Of a stretch of DNA of 64,000 bases, positions 38,222 through 46,683 are shown in pieces. The DNA lies in assembly GCF_014692675.1 (NCBI RefSeq), contig NZ_JABFCZ010000009.1, forward strand, positions 62,001 to 126,000, in the 5' to 3' direction. Every line of letters begins with the position of its first letter. The first letter of the stretch is position 1. The DNA comes from Roseibium aggregatum (GTDB taxonomy: Bacteria > Pseudomonadota > Alphaproteobacteria > Rhizobiales > Stappiaceae). The notes beneath the pieces were generated by a model. That model ran no database searches and was not told the DNA's origin. It was given only the letters and a program-made list of their open reading frames with translations. A program made the translations under genes and the position numbers.

Positions 38222-39127
38222 TTACCGGTCCCGCTGGACGATAAACCGGGCAAGCTGCAACAGGGCCGCCGCCTTGTCTCCGAAGGGGGCAAGCAGCTCC
38301 TCTGCCTCGCCGAGAAGAGCGTTGAGCTCCGCACGGGTCTTTTCCACCCCGAACAGTCCCACCAGCGTCGCCTTGCCCGCGGCCGCATCCTTGCCCGTGG
38401 CCTTTCCGGCAATTTCCGGGCTGGCTTCGACGTCGAGCAGATCGTCGGCAAGCTGAAAGGCAAGGCCGATGATTTCCCCGAAACGGGTCAGACGGTCGAT
38501 ATATTCTTCCGGGGCATCCGACAGGATCGCCCCGGCCCGGCAGGCATAGCGCAGCAGGGCGCCCGTCTTCATGGCCTGCAGCTTCCGGATCTCCGCTTCG
38601 CTCCGGTCGCGCCCCTCCGATTCCAGATCGAACATCTGGCCGCCCGCCATGCCGCCGATCCCCGCCGCCCGCGCCAGCTCGCGGCTGAGACGAAGCCGGA
38701 TCGAAGGATCGCTGTGCACCTCATCGTCGGCAATGACATCGAAGGCGAGCGTCAGCAGCGCGTCACCGGCGAGAATGGCCGTTGCCTCGTCGAACGCCTT
38801 GTGAACCGTCGGCAGCCCCCGGCGAAGATCGTCATCGTCCATGGCCGGCAGGTCGTCATGCGCCAGCGAATAGCAATGGATCATTTCCAGCGCCGAGGCC
38901 GCCAGGGGCACGCCCTGATCGACCCGGCCGAAAAGAGCCGCGGCTTCCAGCATCAGGATCGGGCGCAGCCGCTTGCCTCCGGCCAGCGCCGCATGCCGCA
39001 TGGCCGCAAGGAGGCGTTCCGGACGCTCGGTCTCGCCCTCGCGGGCCTCTGCGGACAGAATGTCTTCCAGGACCCTTTCGACCCGATCGGCCGATTTCGC
39101 CAGATGTGCCTGAAACTCGTCCGTCAA
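38222..39127 (-). CDS. ispA: Short-chain polyprenyl diphosphate synthase (FPP/GGPP synthase)
   Basis: A protein of about 301 residues. The first Asp-rich motif is HDDLPAMDDDDLRRG and the second is FQLADDLLDV, with GGKRLRPILMLEAA at the start of the fold. It condenses IPP with allylic diphosphates to make farnesyl or geranylgeranyl diphosphate for quinones, hopanoids and carotenoids. The residue before the first motif suggests a short-chain product. The frame stays open past 39300 into the next gene, but the TTG at 39127 (LTDEFQAHLAKSADRV) begins the family similarity. Nearby genes do not fix the product. Confidence 0.88.
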   Translation of the reverse strand: MTDEFQAHLAKSADRVERVLEDILSAEAREGETERPERLLAAMRHAALAGGKRLRPILMLEAAALFGRVDQGVPLAASALEMIHCYSLAHDDLPAMDDDDLRRGLPTVHKAFDEATAILAGDALLTLAFDVIADDEVHSDPSIRLRLSRELARAAGIGGMAGGQMFDLESEGRDRSEAEIRKLQAMKTGALLRYACRAGAILSDAPEEYIDRLTRFGEIIGLAFQLADDLLDVEASPEIAGKATGKDAAAGKATLVGLFGVEKTRAELNALLGEAEELLAPFGDKAAALLQLARFIVQRDR

Positions 39128-39329
39128 AAGTCCGTTCCAATCGTGCTGCTGCGGACCGCGGCGCTTCGAAGGGCAGGGCGGTCGCGAAAGTGGTGAGATC
39201 GTCACCGGTTCCCTGTCCTGAAAAGCCGGTCCCGTCAAGCCGTCCCGACAGGATTTATTAATAAGCGTGGTTGCATTGATATTTATGGCAGTATTAAGCT
39301 GATCCCTTCTCCATAAGGGAACAGTGATC

Positions 39330-40571
39330 ATGCGTATGCTAGCAAGCTTACTGAAGTCCTGCGTCAAGCGAGGCCGTCTCCGGATCGTCGATGCGAATGG
39401 AAAACAGCATGAATTCGGCTCAGGTTATGACGGGCCGGAAGTATTCATTCGCTTTCATGATCCCAAACTCCACTGGAAGCTGGTGCTTCATCCCGAACTC
39501 GCGGCAGCGGAAGCCTATATGGACGGCACGCTGACGCTGGAAGAGGGCACGACCTGTCTCGATTTTATCGATCTGTTTTTCGTCAATCCTGCCCCCGAGG
39601 GGCTTTATCCGCTGCAGGAGCAGATTACCCGGGTCTGGAACAAGCTGAGCAGGTTCCACGAAAAGGCGCTTGTCTCCAAAACCAAACGCCATGTGCAACA
39701 CCACTATGACCTCTCCACGGACCTGTACCGGCTGTTCCTGGATGAGGGTCTGAATTACAGCTGCGCCTATTACAATTCGCCCGAGGACACCCTCGAGGAG
39801 GCGCAGGCCGCGAAACTCGACCACCTTCTCGCCAAGCTGAATATCGAACCGGACATGCGCATTCTGGAAATCGGCGGCGGTTGGGGGTCCCTGGCCATGC
39901 ACATGGGACGGGCCGGGGCCGATGTGACCTCCCTGAATGTTTCGGGAGAACAGATCGCGATTGCCGAACAGCGGGTCGCGTCCGCCGGGCTGGACCGAAA
40001 GGTCCGCTTCGTCAAACAGGACTACCGGGAATTTACCGGCAAGTTCGACCGGATCGTGTCCGTCGGGATGATGGAACATGTCGGTGTCGGAAATTACGAC
40101 GGCTATTTCGGCAAGGTTCGGGACTGCCTGAAACCGGACGGATATGCGGTCATACACTCCATCGGCCGCATGGCGCCTCCGGGCACGACCGGACCGTTCA
40201 TCCTGAAATACATCTTCCCCGGCGGCTATTGTCCTGCCCTTTCGGAAGTCATGCAGTCAATCGAACGGCTCGGGCTTTGGGTCTGCGACACGGAAATCCT
40301 GCGTCTGCACTATTACTACACCCTCAAGGCCTGGCGGGAACGGTTCGAAGCCAACAGGGACAAGATCGCCGAACTCTACGACGAACGTTTCTGCCGCATG
40401 TGGGAATTCTATCTTTGCGCCTGCGAAATCAGTTTCCTGCATGGCAACAACATGGTGTTTCAGCTAATGCTGTCGCTGGAACGCGACGCGGTCCCGATCG
40501 TGCGCGACTTTATCGTCGATAATGAAAAGGACCTGCGTGAAAAAGCCTCAAAAATCCGGAAAACAGCCTAG
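39330..40571 (+). CDS. Cyclopropane-fatty-acyl-phospholipid synthase family methyltransferase
   Basis: A 413-residue protein with the CFA-synthase layout: an N-terminal lipid-recognition domain (about 1-110) and a C-terminal SAM domain. The signature QHHYDLSTDLYRLFLDEGLN, followed by the SAM loop ILEIGGGWGSLAMHMG and VSVGMMEHVG, is present. Members add a methylene or methyl to unsaturated fatty-acid chains of membrane lipids. AAGGGA nine bases upstream selects the ATG at 39330 over the GTG at 39324. Its end overlaps the mtgA start by about 35 bases. Confidence 0.93.
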   Translation: MRMLASLLKSCVKRGRLRIVDANGKQHEFGSGYDGPEVFIRFHDPKLHWKLVLHPELAAAEAYMDGTLTLEEGTTCLDFIDLFFVNPAPEGLYPLQEQITRVWNKLSRFHEKALVSKTKRHVQHHYDLSTDLYRLFLDEGLNYSCAYYNSPEDTLEEAQAAKLDHLLAKLNIEPDMRILEIGGGWGSLAMHMGRAGADVTSLNVSGEQIAIAEQRVASAGLDRKVRFVKQDYREFTGKFDRIVSVGMMEHVGVGNYDGYFGKVRDCLKPDGYAVIHSIGRMAPPGTTGPFILKYIFPGGYCPALSEVMQSIERLGLWVCDTEILRLHYYYTLKAWRERFEANRDKIAELYDERFCRMWEFYLCACEISFLHGNNMVFQLMLSLERDAVPIVRDFIVDNEKDLREKASKIRKTA

Positions 40572-41295
40572 CGGGACGAAGAACGCTTCGAAGCCCTCCA
40601 ACAAGGCGCAGCCGGTTACACTGAGGCGTGTCAGGCGCTGGACCTTTAGAGGACTTGCGGCGGTGATCATACTGCCGCTTGTCCTGACCGTGATTTACGC
40701 GGTCGTTCCGCCGGTGAGCACGCTGATGCTCGCCCGCTACGCGCAACTTTTATGGGTCGACCGGCAGTGGCGCTCGATCGACGAAATCTCCCCGCATCTG
40801 GTGCGCTCGGTCATCACCTCAGAGGACAGCAGCTTCTGCGAGCATGGCGGCGTCGACTGGTCCGCCCTGGAAAAGCAGATCGACACGCTTGTGAACGAGG
40901 GCGAAGCGCCGCGCGGCGCAAGCACCCTGACCATGCAGACGGCCAAGAACCTGTTTCTGTGGAACGGGCGCAGCTATATCCGGAAAGGTCTGGAACTGCC
41001 CCTGGCTCTCATGATCGACGGCGTGCTCACCAAACGGCGCATCATGGAGATCTACCTGAACATCGCCGAATGGGGGGAGGGGATCTTCGGGGCGGAAGCC
41101 GCCGCCCAGGCCTGGTTCGGAAAATCAGCAAAGGATCTGACCCGCGTCGAGGCGGCGCGGCTGGCAACGGCCCTGCCCAATCCGCTCGGCCGGAACCCCG
41201 CGAAGCCATCCTCGGGGCACCGGAAACTCGCCGCCACCAACCTTGCCAGGATCAGGTCGGCCGGCCCCATTTTCGACTGTGTCCTCAAGCCGTGA
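40537..41295 (+). CDS. mtgA: Monofunctional peptidoglycan transglycosylase MtgA
   Basis: A 252-residue inner-membrane enzyme of family GT51 that polymerises lipid II into glycan chains. One membrane segment (about residues 38-58) is followed by the GT51 motifs ITSEDSSFCEHGGVDWSALE, GASTLTMQTAKNLFL, RKGLELPLALMIDGVLTK and EIYLNIAEWG. AAGGA five bases before GTG at 40537 favours this start over the ATG at 40522. It overlaps the CFA-like gene and so is probably co-translated with it. No transpeptidase domain, as expected. Confidence 0.95.
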   Translation: MKKPQKSGKQPSGTKNASKPSNKAQPVTLRRVRRWTFRGLAAVIILPLVLTVIYAVVPPVSTLMLARYAQLLWVDRQWRSIDEISPHLVRSVITSEDSSFCEHGGVDWSALEKQIDTLVNEGEAPRGASTLTMQTAKNLFLWNGRSYIRKGLELPLALMIDGVLTKRRIMEIYLNIAEWGEGIFGAEAAAQAWFGKSAKDLTRVEAARLATALPNPLGRNPAKPSSGHRKLAATNLARIRSAGPIFDCVLKP

Positions 41296-41475
41296 CAGGG
41301 TGCTTCGGGGCGCATTCCCGGCGCTTTACGGACCATGTAAGAATTTTTGCGCTTTGGGGTGGCAAAACGCCTGGGTTCCCTGTATAACTCCGCCCATTCC
41401 AACACACTGCGTGATGCCACGCCCCGGGCTTTCCCGGTCCGGGCCGCGCGACGATGGACCACGGAGAAGAACAAA

Positions 41476-41661
41476 ATGGCTGTTCCGAAGAGAAAAACCT
41501 CGCGCATGAAGCGCGGTTTTCGCCGTTCCGCGGACGCCCTGAAGCAACCGGCTTACGTTGAGGACAAGGATTCGGGCGAACTGCGTCGCCCGCATCACGT
41601 TGACCTGAAGTCCGGCATGTACCGGGGCCGTCAGATCCTGAGCCCGAAAGACGACGTCTGA
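41476..41661 (+). CDS. rpmF: 50S ribosomal protein L32
   Basis: A 61-residue protein with the alphaproteobacterial L32 start [20 protein letters not shown] and the ending GQILSPKDD-like [11 protein letters not shown]32 of this group lacks the four zinc Cys residues of some other bacteria. GGAG at 41463 precedes the ATG. The frame is open upstream for 43 codons without similarity. TATAAC at 41383-41388 could be the -10 box of its promoter, but no good -35 was found. A strong terminator follows. Confidence 0.97.
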   Translation: MAVPKRKTSRMKRGFRRSADALKQPAYVEDKDSGELRRPHHVDLKSGMYRGRQILSPKDDV

Positions 41662-41691
41662 GCTCTGGATCGCCGCACGGCAAACAGATTT

Positions 41692-41720
41692 AGGCCGGCC
41701 CTTACGGGGTCGGCCTTTTT
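41692..41720 (+). terminator. Rho-independent terminator after rpmF
   Basis: AGGCCGGCCC (41692-41701) pairs with GGGTCGGCCT (41707-41716), with one G-T pair and a five-base loop (TTACG), and runs into TTTTT. It marks the end of the rpmF transcript. Confidence 0.9.
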
Positions 41721-41845
41721 CATGTCCGCTTTTGCACTTTCAATCCCGTTTTTGAGTTTGCGGCCGGAAAGTTTGTGTGCCGCCGCCTGTTTTTTGGCTA
41801 GGCTGGATCCAGCCGGCCCGTCGTTGCCGTTTTCCGGAGGCCTTT

Positions 41846-42274
41846 ATGAAATTTCTTCTGTCCCTGCCGCTCACGATCCTGCCGCTGATCGCCTATAACG
41901 TTGTGGCCTTTTCCAATGGCGGCGCGCCGGCGGGTGACATCTGGAGCACCATCGTGTTCGAGTTCACCATGGTATCGGGTGCGAATTTCGCCATGGTGGC
42001 CGGCGATGTCATGATCACCGCCGCGCTCTTCCTGCTTTTCATCGAAATGCTGAAGGCGACCCGCACCGGCGTCGTCGCGCTGACCGACCACATTTTTTCG
42101 ATGGTGGTATTCGTCGGCTACCTGGTGGAGTTCCTGGTGGTGCGCGAAGCGGCGACGTCCGTGTTTTTCATCCTGATGGCGATCGCACTGATCGATGTGA
42201 TCGCAGGCTTTTCCATCACTATTTCCGGCGCCCGCCGGGACGTCAGCTTCGCCCATGGCGAAGGACATCACTGA
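41846..42274 (+). CDS. Small four-helix membrane protein of unknown function
   Basis: A 142-residue protein with four hydrophobic segments (about residues 4-24, 42-60, 70-92 and 104-128), short loops and a His-rich end (AHGEGHH). The start is well marked by CGGAGG seven bases before the ATG at 41846. No known family motif was recognised. It converges with yciB with a 17-base gap. An inner-membrane location is clear; its role is not. Confidence 0.75.
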   Translation: MKFLLSLPLTILPLIAYNVVAFSNGGAPAGDIWSTIVFEFTMVSGANFAMVAGDVMITAALFLLFIEMLKATRTGVVALTDHIFSMVVFVGYLVEFLVVREAATSVFFILMAIALIDVIAGFSITISGARRDVSFAHGEGHH

Positions 42275-42291
42275 CGGTTAAGACAGCTTTT

Positions 42292-42933
42292 TCAGGTGTC
42301 GCCGGTTTCTTCGCTGATCGCGTGTTTCTGGATCAGCGGCAACTGGGTCATCGTGAACAGGAAGGTGATCGGCATGATGCCGAACACCTTGAAATTCACC
42401 CAGAAATCGGTCGAAAAATTGCGCCAGACAATCTCGTTGAGCGCCGCGAGGACGAAAAAGAACAGGCCCCAGCGGAAGGTGAGCTTGCGCCAGCCTTCAT
42501 CGTTCAGCCGAAACGCACTGTCGAAGACATAACCAAGCAGGGACTTGCCGAACAGCAGCCCGCCCAAAAGCACGGTGCCGAACAGGCAGTTGACGATGGT
42601 CGGCTTCAGCTTGATGAAAAGATCGTCGTGCAGCCACAGTGTCAGCGCCCCGAAGACGAGAACGACCGCACCGGACACCAGCGGCATGACCGGCAGGCGC
42701 CTGGTCAACCAGAGCGACGCGACGAGAGAGATCGTGATCGCGACCATGAAAGCCGCGGTCGCGATGAAGATCGGCTTGCCCAGCGCCTGAAGCATCGGCA
42801 AGGCATTGGCGATCTGTTCGCCTCGGGCATTGAAAAGAAAGAAGACGCCCAGCGGGCCGAGTTCAAGCGCAAGCTTCAGGAGCGGCGACAGTTCCTTGCG
42901 CGTCGGATCATTCGGGGCGTGTTCAAATTCCAT
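42292..42933 (-). CDS. yciB: Septation protein A / YciB family membrane protein
   Basis: A 213-residue protein with five to six membrane segments. [19 protein letters not shown] at the N-terminus, [20 protein letters not shown] and [21 protein letters not shown] are signature parts of the YciB/IspZ family, which affects septation and envelope integrity in several bacteria. The mechanism is not known. It is read alone on the minus strand; the next gene upstream of it is phaB, 160 bases away and also on the minus strand. Confidence 0.93.
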   Translation of the reverse strand: MEFEHAPNDPTRKELSPLLKLALELGPLGVFFLFNARGEQIANALPMLQALGKPIFIATAAFMVAITISLVASLWLTRRLPVMPLVSGAVVLVFGALTLWLHDDLFIKLKPTIVNCLFGTVLLGGLLFGKSLLGYVFDSAFRLNDEGWRKLTFRWGLFFFVLAALNEIVWRNFSTDFWVNFKVFGIMPITFLFTMTQLPLIQKHAISEETGDT

Positions 42934-43093
42934 CGGCTCTGCCTGTTTCTAAGGGGCAGCCCAGACCGGACCGCATAGCCCGAGATAGGGGGTTAGGATG
43001 GCACCGGTCAAGACCGGTGCGGCAATTCGGTACCCCGAACGAAAAAAGGCGCCCCGATGGACGCCTTTCTCCCAATTCTCCCGGAACGCCGGA

Positions 43094-43822
43094 TCAGCCG
43101 TTGGCGATGTACTGGCCGCCGTTGATGGTCATGACCGCACCGGTCATGAAGGCAGCCGCATCCGAAGCCAGATAGACGACGGTCGCAGCGATCTCCTCCG
43201 GATGGCCGAGACGGCCGACCGGAATTCCGGAAACGATGGATTCCAGCACCTTTTCCGGCATGGCCGCGACCATGTCCGTGTTGATGTAGCCCGGGCAGAT
43301 CGCATTGACGGTAATGCCCTTGAAGGCATTTTCCTGGGCCAGCGCCTTGGTGAAACCGATGACACCGGCTTTTGCCGCCGAGTAGTTGGTCTGGCCCATC
43401 TGGCCCTTCTGGCCGTTGATGGAGGAAATATTGATCACCCGGCCGGCACCGCGGCTGCGCATGCCCTCGATCACGGGCCGCGTCATGGTGAACATGCTGT
43501 CCAGGTTCGTGGAAAGAACCTCGCGCCAATGCTCGAACGACATCTTGTGGAACATGCCGTCGCGAGTGATGCCGGCATTGTTGACCAGCACCTCGACCGG
43601 ACCGAGCTCTTCTTCCACCTTGGCGATGCCGGCAACGCATTCGTCCGGGTGGGAAACGTCCCACTTGTAGACATGAATACCGGTTGCGGCCTTGAACTCT
43701 TCCGCCTTTTCCGTATTGCCGTGATAGGTAGCGGCAACCGTATAGCCCGCAGCCTTGAGACCCTTGGAGATCGCTTCGCCGATGCCGCGTGTCCCGCCGG
43801 TGACAAGTGCAACCTTACTCAT
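43094..43822 (-). CDS. phaB: Acetoacetyl-CoA reductase PhaB
   Basis: A 242-residue short-chain dehydrogenase. The cofactor loop is VTGGTRGIGEAIS, the catalytic pair is Tyr147/Lys151 (QTNYSAAKAGVIGFTKALA) and NISSINGQKGQMGQ carries the catalytic Ser region typical of PhaB. It reduces acetoacetyl-CoA to (R)-3-hydroxybutyryl-CoA with NADPH for polyhydroxybutyrate. GGAGGAG seven bases before the ATG at 43822 sets the start. It lies 139 bases downstream of phaA on the same strand, and the two likely form an operon. Confidence 0.95.
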   Translation of the reverse strand: MSKVALVTGGTRGIGEAISKGLKAAGYTVAATYHGNTEKAEEFKAATGIHVYKWDVSHPDECVAGIAKVEEELGPVEVLVNNAGITRDGMFHKMSFEHWREVLSTNLDSMFTMTRPVIEGMRSRGAGRVINISSINGQKGQMGQTNYSAAKAGVIGFTKALAQENAFKGITVNAICPGYINTDMVAAMPEKVLESIVSGIPVGRLGHPEEIAATVVYLASDAAAFMTGAVMTINGGQYIANG

Positions 43823-43961
43823 GATTCCGCTCCTCCACTTTTCTTCGGGCGGTGCCGTTTCGATTCCCCGGACCGCTTCCACTGGCTAAATGCACATCTG
43901 CCATGACAAAGCATTGAACGCCCTGCCATGACAGATATCAATTCTGGCTAATCCGAACGGA

Positions 43962-45143
43962 TTAGCGCTCCACGCACATAGCAACACCCATGCCACCACC
44001 GATGCACAAGGTCGCAAGGCCCTTCTTGGCGTCCCGGCGGCCCATCTCGTGCAGCAGGGTGACCAGAATTCGGGCACCGGATGCACCGATCGGATGCCCG
44101 ATGGCAATCGCGCCGCCATTGACGTTGACGATATCCGGGTTCCAGCCCATGTCCTTGTTCACTGCACAGGCCTGGGCGGCGAAGGCCTCATTGGCCTCGA
44201 CGAGATCCAGATCGGAAGCCGACCAGCCGGCCTTTTCCAGGGCCTTGCGGGATGCCGGGATCGGACCGGAGCCCATGATCGAGGGATCGACGCCGGCGGT
44301 CGCCCAGGAAGCGATACGGGCAAGCGGGGTCAGGCCGCGCTTTTCGGCTTCCGCCGCGCTCATGACCACCAGAGCCGCCGCACCGTCGTTGATGCCCGAC
44401 GCATTGGCCGCGGTTACGGTACCGTCCTTGGTGAAGGCCGGACGCAGCTTGGCAACGCTTTCAAGCGTCGCGCCGTGGCGGATATACTCATCGTCTTCCA
44501 CGATCGTGTCGCCCTTGCGGCCCTTGATCGTCACGGCCGTGATCTCATCCTTGAACTTGCCGGCCTTCTGGGCGGCTTCGGCCTTGTTCTGGGAGGCCAC
44601 GGCGAATTCATCCTGCTGATCGCGGGAAATCTGCCATTTCTGGGCGACATTCTCAGCCGTCTGACCCATGTGGTAACCGTTGAAGGCATCCCACAGGCCA
44701 TCCTTGATCATGGTGTCGATCATCTTGTAGTCGCCCATCTTGTAGCCGGCCCGCATCGGAGCGCAGTGCGGAGAGAGCGACATGCTTTCCTGACCGCCGG
44801 CGACCATGATGCTGGCGTCGCCACACATGATCTGCTGCGCGGCAATGGCGACCGTACGCAGGCCCGAACCGCAAACCTGGTTAAGACCCCAAGCCGTCGC
44901 GCCATCCGAAATGCCGGCAGCAATTGCTGCCTGCCGGGCCGGGTTCTGTCCCTGACCGGCGGTCAGCACCTGGCCGAAAACAACCTCGTTCACGTCATCG
45001 CCGCTGACACCCGCCTTTTCCATGGCGGCTTTGATCACGGTAGCGCCAAGTTCGTGGGCTGGGGTATTTGCAAAGGCACCGTTGAAGGATCCAACGGCCG
45101 TGCGCGTTGCACTGACAATAACGACATCGGTTGAAGCGCTCAT
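43962..45143 (-). CDS. phaA: Acetyl-CoA C-acetyltransferase PhaA (beta-ketothiolase)
   Basis: A 393-residue thiolase. The acyl-accepting Cys91 ([14 protein letters not shown]), His350 ([14 protein letters not shown]) and Cys380 (TLCIGGGMG) are all in place. It joins two acetyl-CoA into acetoacetyl-CoA, the first step of polyhydroxybutyrate synthesis. GGAGAG six bases before the ATG at 45143 marks the start rather than the in-frame ATG at 45167. It is first in the phaA-phaB run and divergent from phaR. No phaC is near. Confidence 0.96.
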   Translation of the reverse strand: MSASTDVVIVSATRTAVGSFNGAFANTPAHELGATVIKAAMEKAGVSGDDVNEVVFGQVLTAGQGQNPARQAAIAAGISDGATAWGLNQVCGSGLRTVAIAAQQIMCGDASIMVAGGQESMSLSPHCAPMRAGYKMGDYKMIDTMIKDGLWDAFNGYHMGQTAENVAQKWQISRDQQDEFAVASQNKAEAAQKAGKFKDEITAVTIKGRKGDTIVEDDEYIRHGATLESVAKLRPAFTKDGTVTAANASGINDGAAALVVMSAAEAEKRGLTPLARIASWATAGVDPSIMGSGPIPASRKALEKAGWSASDLDLVEANEAFAAQACAVNKDMGWNPDIVNVNGGAIAIGHPIGASGARILVTLLHEMGRRDAKKGLATLCIGGGMGVAMCVER

Positions 45144-45448
45144 GTTTCTCTCCAGGCTTTCGACCATATTCTACCGAACCGAATGGGCACTAAAACGGGT
45201 GCGCACGCGAACCGGTTGTTTCGCTCGCGACTAGAAACTCTGGTTAACCGTGAGTCAACTAGAATGGCCCTTCGATACGTCAAGTTTTCGCAGTCGCAGC
45301 ATCCTCCTTTCGTCGCTCTGCACAAAAACGCTGGCAAGTTGCGCTCCGATTGGCTTAGTCTGGAACTCGGGAGAGACGGCATGAGATGAAGAACGTCTTG
45401 TCGTCAAACGGGAACTTGCCGCGAGGCTCCTTGCAACGGAAGACAAGA
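45144..45448. other. Divergent control region between phaA and phaR
   Basis: 305 bases without a gene. It must hold the phaA and phaR promoters. I see a TTGCAA palindrome at 45432-45437 near phaR, and TTAACCGTGAGTCAA at about 45243, which is one base off a CtrA-type TTAA-N7-TTAA site; neither is strong evidence. PhaR is known in related bacteria to bind TTGC-rich sites in front of pha genes, so an operator is likely here but not pinned down. Confidence 0.4.
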
Positions 45449-46024
45449 ATGGCAAAGACCAACGAGCCAACGATCATCAAAAAATACGCCAACCGGCGGC
45501 TCTACAACACCGGCACCAGCACCTACGTGACCCTCGAGGATCTCGCGGTGATGGTGAAGGGGGAAGAAGACTTCATCGTCTATGATGCGAAAACGGGCGA
45601 CGACATCACCCGTTCGGTCCTGACACAGATCATCTTCGAACAGGAAGGCAAGGGGCAGAACCTGCTGCCCGTCACGTTCCTGCGCCAGCTGATCCGGTTC
45701 TACGGCGACAGCATGCAGGGCCTGGTGCCGAGCTTTCTGGAATATTCCATGACCTCGCTCACCAAGGAGCAGGAAAAGCTGCGGTCCCAGATGAGCGAAG
45801 CCTTTGGCGCAACCGCCTTCGAAGCCATCGAGGATCAGGTCAAGCGCAACACCGAGATGTTCGAACGCGCCATGAAGATGTTCATGCCGTTTTCGACCGG
45901 CGAAACCTCGGCGCCTTCGGCCCCGTCCAAACCGGAACAGTCCGGTTCGTCCGACCTCGATGACATGAAGCGTCAGCTCTCGGAGATGCAGGCCAAGATC
46001 AACGCGCTGTCCGACAAGAAGTAG
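45449..46024 (+). CDS. phaR: Polyhydroxyalkanoate synthesis repressor PhaR
   Basis: A 191-residue protein. The N-terminal PHB/PHA accumulation DNA-binding domain is TIIKKYANRRLYNTGTSTYV, and the second domain contains LPVTFLRQLIRFYGDSMQG. The C-terminus is a charged coiled coil (SSDLDDMKRQLSEMQAKINAL). PhaR binds both granules and pha promoters and releases DNA when polymer is present. The frame is open from 45386, but the family start is the ATG at 45449 with GGAAG just upstream. It is divergent from phaA. Confidence 0.93.
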   Translation: MAKTNEPTIIKKYANRRLYNTGTSTYVTLEDLAVMVKGEEDFIVYDAKTGDDITRSVLTQIIFEQEGKGQNLLPVTFLRQLIRFYGDSMQGLVPSFLEYSMTSLTKEQEKLRSQMSEAFGATAFEAIEDQVKRNTEMFERAMKMFMPFSTGETSAPSAPSKPEQSGSSDLDDMKRQLSEMQAKINALSDKK

Positions 46025-46063
46025 AAAGCGCGTTTTCCCGTCCGGTTCCGCCCCGACGTGTCT

Positions 46064-46090
46064 TGCCCGGCCAAGGCCGGGCAGATCTGC
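46064..46090. terminator. Convergent stem-loop after phaR
   Basis: TGCCCGGCC and GGCCGGGCA (46064-46083) form a perfect inverted repeat separated only by AA, and GCAGATCTGC (46081-46090) is a ten-base palindrome that overlaps its end. There is no T-run. It lies between the convergent phaR and haem-binding-like genes and may slow both transcripts. Confidence 0.5.
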
Positions 46091-46116
46091 TCAAGTGACT
46101 GGCTCAAGTGACTGGC
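46091..46116. repeat. Tandem 13-base duplication
   Basis: TCAAGTGACTGGC occurs twice head to tail (46091-46103 and 46104-46116) immediately after the palindrome downstream of phaR and just before the end of the convergent gene at 46130. It looks like a simple recent duplication; no function is suggested by the sequence. Confidence 0.85.
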
Positions 46117-46129
46117 CGAGGGGGCCGTG

Positions 46130-46561
46130 TCAGCCGCAATCGGCGACGAGCTTGACGGCCTCGATGCCGGCGACGGCAGCGGCCTCATCATTGTCGGACG
46201 TATCACCGGTCACGCCGACAGCACCGAGAACCTCGCCGTCAGCGTCTTTCACCAGGACACCGCCCGGAACCGGAACGATCTGGCCGCCCGAAGCGCCGTT
46301 CAGGGCCTGTACGAAATGAGGGCGGGTTTCCGCATTGGCGTTCAGCCAGCGTGTTCCGGCCCCGACCGCAAGCGCGCCATAGGCTTTGCCGCCGGCGATC
46401 TGCGGCCGCATGATCGAAGATCCGTCCTGGCGCGCCATGGCGATCATGTGCCCGCCCGCATCGAGAACGACGACAGTCATGGGTTTCAGCTTGAGATCCG
46501 CGGCTTTTTCGAATGCGGATGAAATGATTTTCTCGGCGATAGAAAGCGTCAGTTTGCCCAT
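46130..46561 (-). CDS. GlcG/HbpS-family (DUF336) protein
   Basis: A 143-residue protein of the GlcG/HbpS fold. LKPMTVVVLDAGGHMIAMARQ, the SIMRPQIAGGKAYGALAVG segment and GQIVPVPGGVLVKDADGEVLGAVGVTG are family hallmarks. HbpS binds haem in Streptomyces; GlcG is linked to glycolate use; the ligand here is not known. No signal peptide is seen. The start at 46561 (MGKLTLSIAEKI) is where similarity begins, with GGAG ten bases upstream. It is divergent from the gamma-glutamyltransferase gene over 122 bases and convergent with phaR. Confidence 0.88.
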   Translation of the reverse strand: MGKLTLSIAEKIISSAFEKAADLKLKPMTVVVLDAGGHMIAMARQDGSSIMRPQIAGGKAYGALAVGAGTRWLNANAETRPHFVQALNGASGGQIVPVPGGVLVKDADGEVLGAVGVTGDTSDNDEAAAVAGIEAVKLVADCG

Positions 46562-46683
46562 TGACCCGGTTCTCCGTAATGTGCTGCCTCTGGCGAAGCT
46601 TGCTAACAGACTGACCCGCCTTTCGCCAGAAACCAAAACAGGTAAGGATTTCCTCCCTGGAGGAAAAATTCTGGAGACGCCCC

